Of a DNA stretch of 29,700 nucleotides, positions 1 to 10,327 are shown in pieces. Location of the stretch: NCBI RefSeq assembly GCF_963548695.1, contig NZ_CAUUWA010000028.1, positions 1-29,700 on the forward strand, written 5' to 3'. Position numbers and translations under genes: made by a program. Source of the stretch: an uncultured Fretibacterium sp. (lineage in GTDB: Bacteria > Synergistota > Synergistia > Synergistales > Aminobacteriaceae). The notes under the pieces are model-generated. The model was given only the letters and a program-made list of their open reading frames with translations. It searched no databases and was not told the origin of the DNA. The first letter of the stretch is position 1. Each line of letters opens with the position of its first letter.

Positions 1-187
1 GTCTTTCAGGATTAGTATAGCATATTCAATCCTTCTCTAAGGCGATTTGGTATAAAAACCTACCTATTTGCTAGTGTACCACAAGCAAATAGAGGTAAAT
101 GGAAGCAAAAATAAAACGCTTTTTAGACGCAAAAAAATAAATTCTAAATAACATAATATGTCTTGATTTTAAGTCCTCAAAGGATAT
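1..187. other. AT-rich non-coding stretch
   Basis: No convincing gene is seen. The base composition is much more A/T-rich than the genes that follow. An imperfect hairpin lies at 61-97: TATTTGCT pairs with AGCAAATA, extended by TACC/GGTA across a two-base bulge. It has no clear U-tract. The stretch may be the remains of older mobile DNA or the end of a region outside the window. Confidence 0.5.
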
Positions 188-190
188 AAT
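163..190 (+). promoter_or_regulatory. sigma70-like promoter at the left edge of the IS remnant
   Basis: TTGATT at 163-168 and TATAAT at 185-190 are 16 bases apart, a good match to a vegetative promoter. The last three bases of the -10 box (AAT) are also the left target duplication of the element that follows. The element therefore appears to have inserted directly after a pre-existing promoter, which would now read into it. Inference from sequence only. Confidence 0.45.
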
Positions 191-454
191 AGACCTGTCC
201 ACGAACTTTGCCAAAAAAGCGTTTAAGAGTTATTCTTTAGGACATGAATAACTTGAAAAGATGCTGTCGATTTTGGAAGATGCTTACAAACGACTACATT
301 TCAAGGGGGGAAGTCCGCTTAAGCGCTTATCTGTTTTAGATAAGCTGATAATTACTTTGGAATACTATCGAGAGTATCGCACTATGCGACATATCGCCTT
401 TGACTATGGAGTATCGAAAAGTATGGTCCATAAACATCGTTAGTGGACAGGTCT
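191..454 (+). mobile_element. internally deleted IS5-like element (MITE-like), 264 bp
   Basis: The ends are perfect 12-bp inverted repeats: AGACCTGTCCAC at 191-202 and GTGGACAGGTCT at 443-454. The element is flanked by a 3-bp direct duplication, AAT at 188-190 and 455-457. Three-base duplications are known for some IS5-family groups. Inside is only the N-terminal part of an IS5-like transposase, which runs straight into the right inverted repeat, so most of the transposase gene is missing. It cannot move by itself but could be mobilised by a full-length relative elsewhere in the genome. Confidence 0.75.
210..443 (+). pseudogene. IS5-family transposase, N-terminal fragment
   Basis: The reading frame from about 210 gives an IS5-like transposase N-terminus ending in GHE, then an in-frame TAA at 249-251 where CAA (Gln) would fit. 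It continues as LEKMLSILEDAYK and a helix-turn-helix region with LEYYREYRTMRHIAFDYGVS, ending at a TAG beside the right inverted repeat. The whole DDE catalytic part is absent. The family call rests on the LEYxREYRTxxHI and GVSKSMVHK motifs, typical of this transposase group. A methionine at 261 could restart a 60-residue peptide, but it would be DNA-binding at most. Confidence 0.65.
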
Positions 455-522
455 AATGAACAATACTACCTCCTTGCGCATCGACACCAATACATAGGGG
501 CCGGTATAAACACGGTACGAAG

Positions 523-570
523 CTTTTTTATAAAAGCTCCCGGACGGAAGCAGGGCAGCGTCCGTCCGGG
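523..570 (-). terminator. terminator of the chemotaxis receptor gene
   Basis: A 10-bp GC-rich stem, CCCGGACGGA at 539-548 with TCCGTCCGGG at 561-570, has a 12-base loop. On the minus strand it is followed by AGCTTTTATAAAAAAGC, a T-rich run that can also fold by itself. It sits 8 bases beyond the receptor stop codon. Between the IS remnant and this hairpin (458-522) nothing else is recognised. Confidence 0.75.
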
Positions 571-577
571 ATACAGG

Positions 578-2692
578 TCAGCCTCTCAATGCTCTTGGAC
601 CATCCTCCGACACCTTGAAGCGGGACAGCGCATCCTTCAGACTCTGCGCAAAGCCCGAAAGGCCATCCGCCTGTTTGGTCATATCCTCCGACACACGCGT
701 GGTCTCGTCCGCGGCCGTCTGGATATGCTCCATGCTCTGGAGGATATCCACCGTCGTCTTCGTCGAGTTGTCGATGCCCGAGGCAATCTCGCGGCTCGAT
801 GCCGCCTGCTCCTCCGCCACCGCAGCGATGCTCTGGATACGGTCGTTTGCCTTGTCTATCTGACTCATCGCGTCGCTCAGGGACTCCTTGGCGCCGTCCG
901 CTTTTTTCATCGTCGCCGTCAGCAGCTCCGAGGACTGCGTGCTTGAATCCATCGTCTCACGGGCTCCTGTTTGAAGCGTGTCGATAAGACCCCTGACGCT
1001 GCTTGCCGCGCGCCCCGACTCCTCGGCCAGTTTTCGGACCTCCTCCGCAACCACAGCGAACCCGCGCCCTGCCTCGCCGGCACGTGCCGCTTCGATTGCC
1101 GCGTTCAAAGCCAGAAGGTTCGTCTGGTCCGCTATGGAGGTGATCACACCGACAAATCCGCTGATCTGCTCGACGGAGCTCACCAGATCCTGCAGTTTTT
1201 CCCCGCTCTCCTCGGATTTCTTGAACAGGAGCTCCATATCCTGGATCGTCTCTTGAACCGTCTCCACCGCATGGTTTGAGATCTGCGTGGTGTGAGAGAT
1301 GAACTCCGCACAGTCCGTAGCCGCTTGGGCCGCGGTCATCGACGCCGCTGACATCTCCTCGGTGCCTGCGTTGCTCTCCTGGAGCGACGCCGAGTTGGAC
1401 TCGCAAAGCGCCACAACGCTCTCTATCGCGGTCTTTGCCTCCCGAATGTAATCGCTGTTCTGATTCGACGAGTTCCGGACCGTATCCGCGCTCTCCGCAA
1501 CCTGGCCGGCTATTGAAACGATCTCCGTCATCGCGGCACGCTGCGCCCCGATCATCTCCGCCAGGGCATCGGCGAGCTTGCCCATCTCATCCCGGCTCTC
1601 CCTGCCGAAGTCCCCACGCAGGATCGTCAGATCGCCCTTCTTCGCACGATCCGCCAGAAGGACGATCCGTTTCAACGGCACGGTAATGATACGACTGATC
1701 AAAAACGCGATCAGCAAACCCGCCACAACCGCTACAACCGTCAAAGAAAGCAACGTCAGGATGGCGGAACTCAGGCTATCCGTCGATTCTTTTGAGATCG
1801 TCCGAACCCGATTCTGCGATATGTCGTAAATTTTATCGATGCTCTCGGTCAGACCGTCGCTGTAGGTTTGTCGGGAGTTATGGAGTTCGTTCAGCTGCCT
1901 GTATTGAATTACCGCTGCCTTTATGTCGTTCGAAAAGTCATTCAGGCGCGGCAGTACCTTTCCCAACTCCTCTTTGATGTTGCCCCGCGTCGATTCGGAA
2001 AACAATTTTTCGGTCTGCTGGCACATCGCCTCCACCATGGGCAGGATATTGTTCATCGCCTCAACGTCACGGTTCACCGCCGCCCGGTAGTATGCCCGGC
2101 GGACCTCGCCTGTCTGAATCAGCAGACTCTCCACCACGTGAATCCGCTCGAACCGTCGCTTCAATTTCTCAGTGTCTCCAGCCTCCGCCTCCAAATTTGC
2201 CGACTGGTACTGGAGATCGGAAACGCGCTCAAGGCCCTCCAGCAAGGCTACGGAAGCGGCCGTAAGCCCCTGGAGATTCTTTTGTTTCGCCTCCGTCAGG
2301 CTGGCAACGGCCTCCACATTTTTGGAGTATTGGTCGAGGGGGGCATCCATATCAGGAAGTGATTTCAGGGCGAGCAGCCGGGGGTCCGAGGCATACATCC
2401 TCTTGCCCTCCTCTATGCGGGCCCTCGCCTCAGCCAGAACCTCACGAGCTCTCTTCAGGCTGTTCGGGTTCTCGGAGTACATGTAGTCCCGCACCTCAAA
2501 GCGCGCCCTGGCTATATCGCTCTCGAGTTCGCTCATAAGGTTCTGGACGTCGGTCACCTTATTCAGGAAACGGCTGTCCTCCTCAACCCGGCCAATTTGC
2601 AGCCTGCTGATCATCACCGCGATCACAAACACCAGCAGCACCAACCCGAACCCCAGGGCCAGCTTCATGGAGAGCTTGACGTTATGAAACAT
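578..2692 (-). CDS. methyl-accepting chemotaxis protein
   Basis: Transmembrane receptor that passes ligand binding to CheA/CheW. With the start at 2692 it has 704 residues. The start is chosen for the AAAGGTG-like ribosome site and because the membrane segment follows at once. TM1 is at about 9-30; a roughly 275-residue, all-helical outer domain follows, long enough for a helical bimodular (HBM) sensor rather than a short four-helix one. TM2 is at about 306-333, then HAMP (about 334-390) and the signalling domain. The conserved hairpin tip, containing DQTNLLALNAAIEAARAGE, lies near 517-540. The C-terminus ends RALRG with no NWETF-like tether for CheR/CheB. Ligand unknown. A good terminator follows, so it is probably a single-gene unit. 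Confidence 0.93.
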   Translation of the reverse strand: MFHNVKLSMKLALGFGLVLLVFVIAVMISRLQIGRVEEDSRFLNKVTDVQNLMSELESDIARARFEVRDYMYSENPNSLKRAREVLAEARARIEEGKRMYASDPRLLALKSLPDMDAPLDQYSKNVEAVASLTEAKQKNLQGLTAASVALLEGLERVSDLQYQSANLEAEAGDTEKLKRRFERIHVVESLLIQTGEVRRAYYRAAVNRDVEAMNNILPMVEAMCQQTEKLFSESTRGNIKEELGKVLPRLNDFSNDIKAAVIQYRQLNELHNSRQTYSDGLTESIDKIYDISQNRVRTISKESTDSLSSAILTLLSLTVVAVVAGLLIAFLISRIITVPLKRIVLLADRAKKGDLTILRGDFGRESRDEMGKLADALAEMIGAQRAAMTEIVSIAGQVAESADTVRNSSNQNSDYIREAKTAIESVVALCESNSASLQESNAGTEEMSAASMTAAQAATDCAEFISHTTQISNHAVETVQETIQDMELLFKKSEESGEKLQDLVSSVEQISGFVGVITSIADQTNLLALNAAIEAARAGEAGRGFAVVAEEVRKLAEESGRAASSVRGLIDTLQTGARETMDSSTQSSELLTATMKKADGAKESLSDAMSQIDKANDRIQSIAAVAEEQAASSREIASGIDNSTKTTVDILQSMEHIQTAADETTRVSEDMTKQADGLSGFAQSLKDALSRFKVSEDGPRALRG

Positions 2693-2753
2693 GATTGATG
2701 AACACCTTTCCCTTCCAGACAATTTTGAACCACATCGCTAAAAGACACGAGGA

Positions 2754-2790
2754 ATTATACACTTTAAGGAAGTTTTTATTTTATTATTTG
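2754..2790 (-). promoter_or_regulatory. promoter region of the chemotaxis receptor gene
   Basis: A minus-strand TATAAT (plus 2754-2759) lies about 60 bases upstream of the receptor start in an AT-rich patch. No good TTGACA-like -35 is found at 16-18 bases, and no clear sigma28 (TAAA-N15-GCCGATAA) match either. The rest of the 2693-2811 gap holds only the ribosome site. Confidence 0.35.
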
Positions 2791-2811
2791 GCCTGGACTC
2801 GGCTCCGGGGA

Positions 2812-3669
2812 TCACGCCGGGCTATCCTGGAGCCTGGAGAAGCGCAATGCCGCCAGGACGGAGGATACTCCCGTCTTTGAAGGGTCCTCCCCTTTCCGGC
2901 CGGGAACTGCCGCCACCCGCCCGGCGCCGTCCTTCTCCCGGCTTTGGGCGATGTCGTGCCGTGCCTGCGCAGCCCTGGCCGCGGCCTGGGCCGCTACGCG
3001 AATGTCCTGCGCCGAGGGATCTCCCGGCGCTAAGGCCGCCTTCTGGACCTGCTCCAGGTTGCGCAGCGTCTCCTCGGGCGTGGAGCCCGCGACAAAGTGT
3101 ATGGGGACCTCTCCTCCCGTAATGTAGCTTTTGCCGTCCGGCCCAGTGGTTCGGGTGTAGCTGACGGGGCCGCCGAAGCGCCCGGCCGCGGCCTGGTGCG
3201 CCGCCTCGTGGGCAATAACCTCACGCTCCGTGTTCCGGAGCTCTCGGACGACGGCATCTTTTTCAGGGGCACCTTTATCCTCAAGGGCTCCTCCAGGGCC
3301 TCCGTCGCCCGAGACTTTGCTTGCCCCATCCTTCCGCTCCGCCCCCTCGTCCGCCGCAGTTCTGCTCCCTGCGGTCTTGAGGGAGGACGTCCCGCCCCAT
3401 TCCTCCTGGCCCCCCTTCACCACGACGGAGGCGCCGGTGATGTATCGCCTTCCGTCCGGGCCCAGGGTGTAATGATAGACGGTGGAGACCTCGGCCAGAG
3501 GCCCCGCGTCCAGGCGTAGGCCCTGTTCCTCGGCCAAAACTTGTTGTTCCTGCCGGGCAAGGGCCTGATCCTGGAGTGGCTCCTGCCGGGCAACGTCCTG
3601 CAGGACGCCGGTTCGGATAACCGGGCGCAGATAGCCGTTGGAGAGCATCGAGGTCACGTTCATAACCAT
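2812..3669 (-). CDS. SprA-related putative zinc metalloprotease
   Basis: 285 residues, resembling the SprA-related / CJM1_0395 family of putative metalloproteases, whose substrate is unknown. The centre carries EREVIAHEAAHQAA, with the zinc-binding HExxH-type motif HEAAH at about residue 154. It is followed by a block with SYTRTTGPDGKSYITGGEVPI that echoes an earlier one (VYHYTLGPDGRRYITGASV, about residues 64-83), so the two look like an internal duplication. An Ala/Glu-rich low-complexity linker lies between. No signal peptide is evident. The ATG at 3669 follows AGGGGTGA at good spacing. It is downstream of ruvX by 66 bases and may share its transcript. Confidence 0.72.
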   Translation of the reverse strand: MVMNVTSMLSNGYLRPVIRTGVLQDVARQEPLQDQALARQEQQVLAEEQGLRLDAGPLAEVSTVYHYTLGPDGRRYITGASVVVKGGQEEWGGTSSLKTAGSRTAADEGAERKDGASKVSGDGGPGGALEDKGAPEKDAVVRELRNTEREVIAHEAAHQAAAGRFGGPVSYTRTTGPDGKSYITGGEVPIHFVAGSTPEETLRNLEQVQKAALAPGDPSAQDIRVAAQAAARAAQARHDIAQSREKDGAGRVAAVPGRKGEDPSKTGVSSVLAALRFSRLQDSPA

Positions 3670-3735
3670 TACGCTTCACCCCTTTTCTGTTCTTTTAGGG
3701 AAATCCTCCGTCAGGCCGGGACCTCGAAAACGGGG

Positions 3736-4184
3736 TCACGGCCTCCGGTATTCCAGCCAGCTTTGCAGGATCAGAGCCGCGGCTACCTTGTCCACCTTGC
3801 CCCTGCGCTCCCTGCGCGAGACGTCGCCCTCCAGCAGCGCCCGCTGGGCGATGACCGTGGTGTACCGTTCGTCCCACGTCTCGAAGGTCCGGTCCGGGTA
3901 GGACTCCCGGAGCCCGTCGACGAGGGCGGCGATGCGCTCCCCCTCGGGGCCCGCGCTCCCGCTCGTTCGGGTCGGCATTCCGATGAGGACCAGGACGGGG
4001 TCGTACTCCGCGAGGCACGCCTCGAACTTCTTACGCCACCCCTCCCTGCCGTCGTTGACCGGCCATACGGCGATCCCCTGTGCGATGACGCGCAGAGGAT
4101 CCGTCACGGCCGCGCCGATGCGGACGGAGCCGACATCAAGGGCCAGGACGCGCCCCTTCGGGAGGTCTTCGTCCCGGGACCCGT

Positions 4185-4188
<4 letters not shown>
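3736..4188 (-). CDS. ruvX: RuvX/YqgF pre-16S rRNA processing nuclease
   Basis: Small RNase H-like nuclease of the YqgF family, linked in other bacteria to maturation of the 16S rRNA 5' end and earlier annotated as a putative Holliday junction resolvase. 150 residues, the usual length. The first strand, RVLALDVGSVRIGAAVTDP (about 13-31), carries the conserved Asp of the DxGxxRIG motif. GMPTRTSG with GPEGER (about 75-90) and DERYTT (about 111-116) supply the other family motifs, and the C-terminal KVDKVAAALILQSWLE is typical. The start codon overlaps the alaS stop (ATGA), implying translational coupling; alaS-ruvX adjacency is common in bacteria. Confidence 0.93.
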
Positions 4189-6830
<2,642 letters not shown>

Positions 6831-6850
6831 CTTTTGGATCCTCTCCCCTT

Positions 6851-6874
6851 CAAAAAGACGGCCGTCCTCGGCCG
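6851..6874 (-). terminator. second terminator-like hairpin in the alaS leader
   Basis: On the minus strand, CGGCCG, a four-base loop AGGA and CGGCCG are followed by TCTTTTTG. It lies immediately before the alaS ribosome site, so folding would stop transcription or hide the site. Together with the hairpin just upstream it suggests attenuation of alaS. Confidence 0.5.
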
Positions 6875-6890
6875 GTAAAACGGGCGGACA

Positions 6891-6931
6891 CGAAAAACAA
6901 ACCCTCCGGACGGCCGCCCGACCGTCCGGAG
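6891..6931 (-). terminator. attenuator-like terminator in the alaS leader
   Basis: A 10-bp perfect stem on the minus strand, CTCCGGACGG with CCGTCCGGAG around an 8-base loop, is followed by GGTTTGTTTTTCG. This has the form of an intrinsic terminator, yet it lies about 60 bases upstream of the alaS start. It could also end transcripts arriving from ybaK. An in-frame leader reading frame starting at 6947 runs through it. Confidence 0.6.
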
Positions 6932-6959
6932 ACATCCTTTTTTCCATACATGCCCGAAT

Positions 6960-6965
6960 ATTATA
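6960..6965 (-). promoter_or_regulatory. possible -10 box for alaS
   Basis: A minus-strand TATAAT lies directly after the ybaK stop codon and would start an alaS leader of roughly 120 bases. The -35 is weak; TTCACC is the best match but 19 bases away, inside ybaK. Supported mainly by position. Confidence 0.35.
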
Positions 6966-6966
6966 C

Positions 6967-7443
6967 CTAAATTAGGTCCGCCAGGGTGAACTCCAGGACC
7001 TTGCGCAGCTCCTCCAGAGGTATCTTGAGCTGGTGTCCGATTCGGCCAGCGCTGACGACGATCGTCCCGATCCGCTCCGCGGAGGCGTCGATGACGGTGG
7101 GGAAGACCTTCTTCATTCCGACGGGGGAGCAGCCGCCGTGCACGTAGCCCGTCAGCGGCAGGAGCTCCCTGGAGTGCACCATCTCGACGGACTTCTCCCC
7201 GACGGCACGGGCGGCCTTCCTCAGGTCCAGAGCGCCCGTCGCGGGTACGACGAAGACGTAGTGGTTCCGCGTCCTGCCGACCGTGACGAGGGTCTTGAAG
7301 AGCCCCTCGGGCTCCAGTCCGAGCAGGTGCGCCGCCTCGAGCGCGCTCACGGCCTCGGAGGCGGGGAAGGAAAGGGCCTCGTAGGCCGCGCCCCTGGCGT
7401 CCAGGATGCGCATCGCGTTGGTCCTGTCGCCCCCCTTGCTCAT
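6967..7443 (-). CDS. ybaK: Cys-tRNA(Pro) deacylase YbaK/EbsC family
   Basis: Free-standing editing domain that hydrolyses mischarged Cys-tRNA(Pro), and related species, after release from prolyl-tRNA synthetase. 158 residues, typical length. Family features are the N-terminal RTNAMRILDARGAAYEALSF, then GLFKTLVTVG with the conserved catalytic Lys (about 49) and, later, GYVHGGCSPVGMKKVFPTVID (about 99-119), which holds the conserved GGxSPxGxKK-like loop (here GGCSP). Start at 7443 with a GGAGAAAAGGGAG-rich leader. It sits upstream of alaS on the same strand, two translation-quality genes side by side, though alaS appears to have its own leader control. Confidence 0.92.
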   Translation of the reverse strand: MSKGGDRTNAMRILDARGAAYEALSFPASEAVSALEAAHLLGLEPEGLFKTLVTVGRTRNHYVFVVPATGALDLRKAARAVGEKSVEMVHSRELLPLTGYVHGGCSPVGMKKVFPTVIDASAERIGTIVVSAGRIGHQLKIPLEELRKVLEFTLADLI

Positions 7444-7476
7444 GGCGGGCTCCCTTTTCTCCTCTCCGGCACGGGA

Positions 7477-8748
7477 TCAGCGCCACGACCGGGCGCGTTC
7501 CAGCATCCGGTCCCGGTCGAGCGGCCGGACGGCGTCGACGATCCACGTGCGCATCGTCGCGCCCTCCGGCGTGTCCTGAGAGGCGGAGAGGAACTCCAGC
7601 TCCACGCCCAGGGCCGCCGCCACGTCGTAGGCCAGGACGGGCCAGACCTTGCCGATGTCGCCGATGACCGGGAGACTGCCCTCGTGGCGGGCGAAGGCAG
7701 ACATCTCCATACGGAAGGGGATGTGCGCCACCTTCGTCTTGGGCAGCCCCCTGTCGATGGCGTTCTGGACGGTTTCGTTCAGCTCGACGGCACGCCTGAG
7801 GTTCTCGTCCAGATCGATGCGCACCAGCGTCTTGTCCCGGAGGCTGTAGGTGAACTGCCGGGCCCAGGAGGCCCAGATGCCGTGGCCCGTATAGCACTCG
7901 AAGGGGCCGTCGTGGATCTCCTGCGTCAGGGCGACGGCGGACTCGATGATGACATCGCAATCCGCGAGCATCCGGGCCAGGCGCATGGAGCGCGCGGAGA
8001 CGGGGATGCTGTCGCCGATGGCCATCCCGATGGCGCCCCCGCCGACGAGCTGCGGGATCGTCACCAGCACGGGGACGCCGCGCGCGTCCGCCGCACCCAG
8101 CATAGTGTGGGGGTCGCAGCCCCAGCCGGCCACTGCCTCGAAGGGAAGGCCGTAAAGCTGCGCCAGGGTCAGGATCTCGCCCGCCAGGCGCTCGCCCCTC
8201 AGGCCCATCGGATAGGCCATGTTCCCGGCCGCCTTGACGATCTCGCTGTGGACGGGAAGCCTCAACCCCCGCTCCAGGAGCTCGTCGTCCAGGGGCATCT
8301 CCCGCCTCAGGGCCGCCCACTCCGCGTCCCCCATCCGTGTGAACTCGAACAGGTCGCCCCTCGGCATCTTCTCCATGTCCATCCCGAGGGCCGCGGCATC
8401 TACGCGCCACACCCGGTCGAGCGCGCCGCCCATCTCGTGGGAGACGACGGCGGAGCTCGTGGAGACGGCATCGATCAGCCCGACGCGGATCAGCTCCGCA
8501 ATGAGGGTCGTGACCCCCTCGTGGATGTTGGGACCGCTCCCGGTGACGACCATCACCCTGCCCCCCCGCTCCTTGACCTCTACGATGCGCTGGACCGCCG
8601 CGGCCAGGGCGGCGCGCGAGCGCTCGTCCAGCGACGCGCGGAACGTCTCGATCAGGGGTGCGCCGAACAACGTGTTCCTTCTCAATGAATCACGGCGCCT
8701 CATGAATCGCTGTGCCTCCAACTCTACGGGATCAAACTGCAGGGTCAT
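7477..8748 (-). CDS. conserved protein of unknown function, Rossmann-like
   Basis: 423 residues; the ATG at 8748 overlaps the waaA stop (ATGA), so it is translated with waaA. I do not recognise it with certainty. The segment GGRVMVVTGSGPNIHEGVTTLIAELIRVGLIDAV (about 75-108) and the later DCDVIIESAVALTQEIHDGP look like the NAD-binding fold shared by deoxyhypusine synthase-like and LOR/SDH-type (COG1915) proteins, a weak resemblance from memory. A central GWGCDPHTMLGAADARGVPV and PQLVGGGAIGMAIGDSIPV add glycine-rich loops. No signal peptide or membrane segment is seen. Its product may be an enzyme handling a small metabolite; a role in lipid A or Kdo metabolism is suggested only by the coupling to waaA. 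Confidence 0.6.
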   Translation of the reverse strand: MTLQFDPVELEAQRFMRRRDSLRRNTLFGAPLIETFRASLDERSRAALAAAVQRIVEVKERGGRVMVVTGSGPNIHEGVTTLIAELIRVGLIDAVSTSSAVVSHEMGGALDRVWRVDAAALGMDMEKMPRGDLFEFTRMGDAEWAALRREMPLDDELLERGLRLPVHSEIVKAAGNMAYPMGLRGERLAGEILTLAQLYGLPFEAVAGWGCDPHTMLGAADARGVPVLVTIPQLVGGGAIGMAIGDSIPVSARSMRLARMLADCDVIIESAVALTQEIHDGPFECYTGHGIWASWARQFTYSLRDKTLVRIDLDENLRRAVELNETVQNAIDRGLPKTKVAHIPFRMEMSAFARHEGSLPVIGDIGKVWPVLAYDVAAALGVELEFLSASQDTPEGATMRTWIVDAVRPLDRDRMLERARSWR

Positions 8749-10022
8749 TTTACGTATGCTTTGATCACGGACCACGTCCGCTCCGCCGCGCCCCCGAGCG
8801 TCTCGAAGTACCCCCGGCAGGCCTCGCGGACGCGCTCCCTCTCGTCCGCAGCTAGGGCGCGTTCCCAGGCGGCGGCAAGCTCGTGGGCGCTCCGGACGCA
8901 CCGTGCGGCCCCCATGCGGTCCATGCGCCCCGTGTCCGGGAAGTCGGCCATGTCCGGGCCGTGCATCGTCGGAACCTCCAGCAGCGCGGGCTCCAGAGGG
9001 TTCTGGCCGCCCTTCTGCACGAGGCTGCCCCCGACGAACGCCGCGTCGGCCGCCGCGTAGAGGTCGAAGAGCAGGCCGATGCGGTCGGCCACGGCGACGT
9101 CCCAGTCGTCGGGGAGCCGGGAGAGCAGGTCCGCGCGGAGCTCCGGGTAGGGCAGCGCCGCGGCGACGGCGAACAGGGCACGCTCGGGATGGCGCGGCAC
9201 GATCACCAGGCGGGCGCCCGGATGGCTGCGCCGGAGCCTGCGGAAGGCGGCGATCACGATGTCGTCCTCGCCCTCGTGCGTGCTGCCGGCCACGAACAGG
9301 GGCGCGTCCCCCCGCCGCAGGTGTGCCCAGCGGGACGCGTCGGCCTTGGCCTTGCGGTTCATCAGCGCGTCCACCTTGCAGTCGCCCGTCACGACGATCC
9401 TCTCCGCGGGGACGCCCAGGGCCAGGGCCAAAAAGTGCTCGCGGTCCTCGTCGAAGCGCACGAGGATGCGCTCGAAGCAGGAGAGGACGCCGCGCCAGAA
9501 CGGGGCTTGCCTCCTGAGCTTTCGGAAGCTCCTCTCCGAGAGCCTGCCGTTCGCCAGAAACGCGGGGACGCCCCGTGCCTTCAGTTCGGAGAGCATCTCG
9601 GGCCAGCGCTCCGTCTCCATCGCAACGTAAGCTTTGGGGCGTGCGGCGTCGAGCGCCGAGCGAACGAACCTGGGGACGTCCCAGGGGCTGTAGACCATCC
9701 TGTCCGCCGTACCGCCGATCAACTGTTCGGCCATCTCCCGGCCCGTCCGCGTGACGGTGGAGAGCAGACAGGGCAGAGGCGAATCCTGCTTCATCGCCCG
9801 GACCAGGGCGCTGGCGGACTGCACCTCGCCGACCGATACGGCGTGGACCCACACACCCCCCTGCGGAACCCCCTCGAAGCGTCCCATCCGCTCATCCAGT
9901 CCGACGTCGTATTTCCGGCGCAGCCACTGCAGGCCGCCGGCCGCAAAAAAGGCGTTGATCCCCAGGCGATAGGCGGACATCCCGGCCCGCCACGCCCACG
10001 CCTCACGCTTCGATTTCTCCAC
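8745..10022 (-). CDS. waaA: 3-deoxy-D-manno-octulosonic acid (Kdo) transferase
   Basis: Adds Kdo from CMP-Kdo to the lipid A precursor at the inner membrane; its presence implies a lipopolysaccharide outer membrane. 425 residues from a GTG at 10022, chosen because GGAGGTG lies 6-7 bases before it and the length then fits the family; an upstream ATG at 10085 lacks such a site. Seen motifs are GVWVHAVSVGEVQSASALV (N-terminal Rossmann half with the conserved Glu), METERWPEML, then VAGSTHEGEDDIV and VPRHPERA, and near the C-terminus FVGGSLVQKGGQNPLEPALL, the nucleotide-sugar binding signature of the family. A membrane-associating N-terminal helix is only weakly visible. Confidence 0.94.
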   Translation of the reverse strand: MEKSKREAWAWRAGMSAYRLGINAFFAAGGLQWLRRKYDVGLDERMGRFEGVPQGGVWVHAVSVGEVQSASALVRAMKQDSPLPCLLSTVTRTGREMAEQLIGGTADRMVYSPWDVPRFVRSALDAARPKAYVAMETERWPEMLSELKARGVPAFLANGRLSERSFRKLRRQAPFWRGVLSCFERILVRFDEDREHFLALALGVPAERIVVTGDCKVDALMNRKAKADASRWAHLRRGDAPLFVAGSTHEGEDDIVIAAFRRLRRSHPGARLVIVPRHPERALFAVAAALPYPELRADLLSRLPDDWDVAVADRIGLLFDLYAAADAAFVGGSLVQKGGQNPLEPALLEVPTMHGPDMADFPDTGRMDRMGAARCVRSAHELAAAWERALAADERERVREACRGYFETLGGAAERTWSVIKAYVK

Positions 10023-10327
10023 GGCGCACACCTCCGTATACGATAAGGCAATAAGGGCAGGGCACACAAAACGTGCGAAACACACAAAAAGAGCGAGGAA
10101 AGCCAGCTGTCCCGACGGAGGCCCCCTTCCCCCAGCTCATTATAGTATGAGGGCCGGCCGGGACCTGCGTGCCCGCACGTATTATCGCACGAACGCGGAG
10201 CGAAAAGGGAGCAGCGCCGGCCCAGGATTCTTTTCCGACCCGAGTCATGCGGCTTGAGCCATACAACCCAAGCTATATGACCTGAGCTATAATAGGGAAA
10301 CGGAAATCCGTTAGGAGGTCTTTCATC
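10023..10327. other. divergent intergenic region, waaA / DUF2993-like gene
   Basis: This 305-base region separates two divergent transcripts. A minus-strand TATAAT (plus 10139-10144) could serve waaA and a plus-strand TATAAT (10288-10293) the gene at 10328, but neither has a good -35. A small hairpin (AACGGA/TCCGTT) lies at 10299-10312, next to the plus-strand ribosome site. No gene, RNA gene or repeat is recognised. Confidence 0.45.

Noticed and set aside
6875..6966. T-box riboswitch controlling alaS
   Set aside because: The leader is too short and lacks a recognisable T-box sequence or specifier loop; only terminator-like hairpins are visible.
7033..8688. Long plus-strand frame across ybaK and the following gene
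   Set aside because: Antisense to two supported genes, biased composition, no family features.
10139..10293. Strong divergent promoters between waaA and the secreted protein gene
   Set aside because: TATAAT boxes exist on both strands but neither has a credible -35, so they are only mentioned within the intergenic entry.
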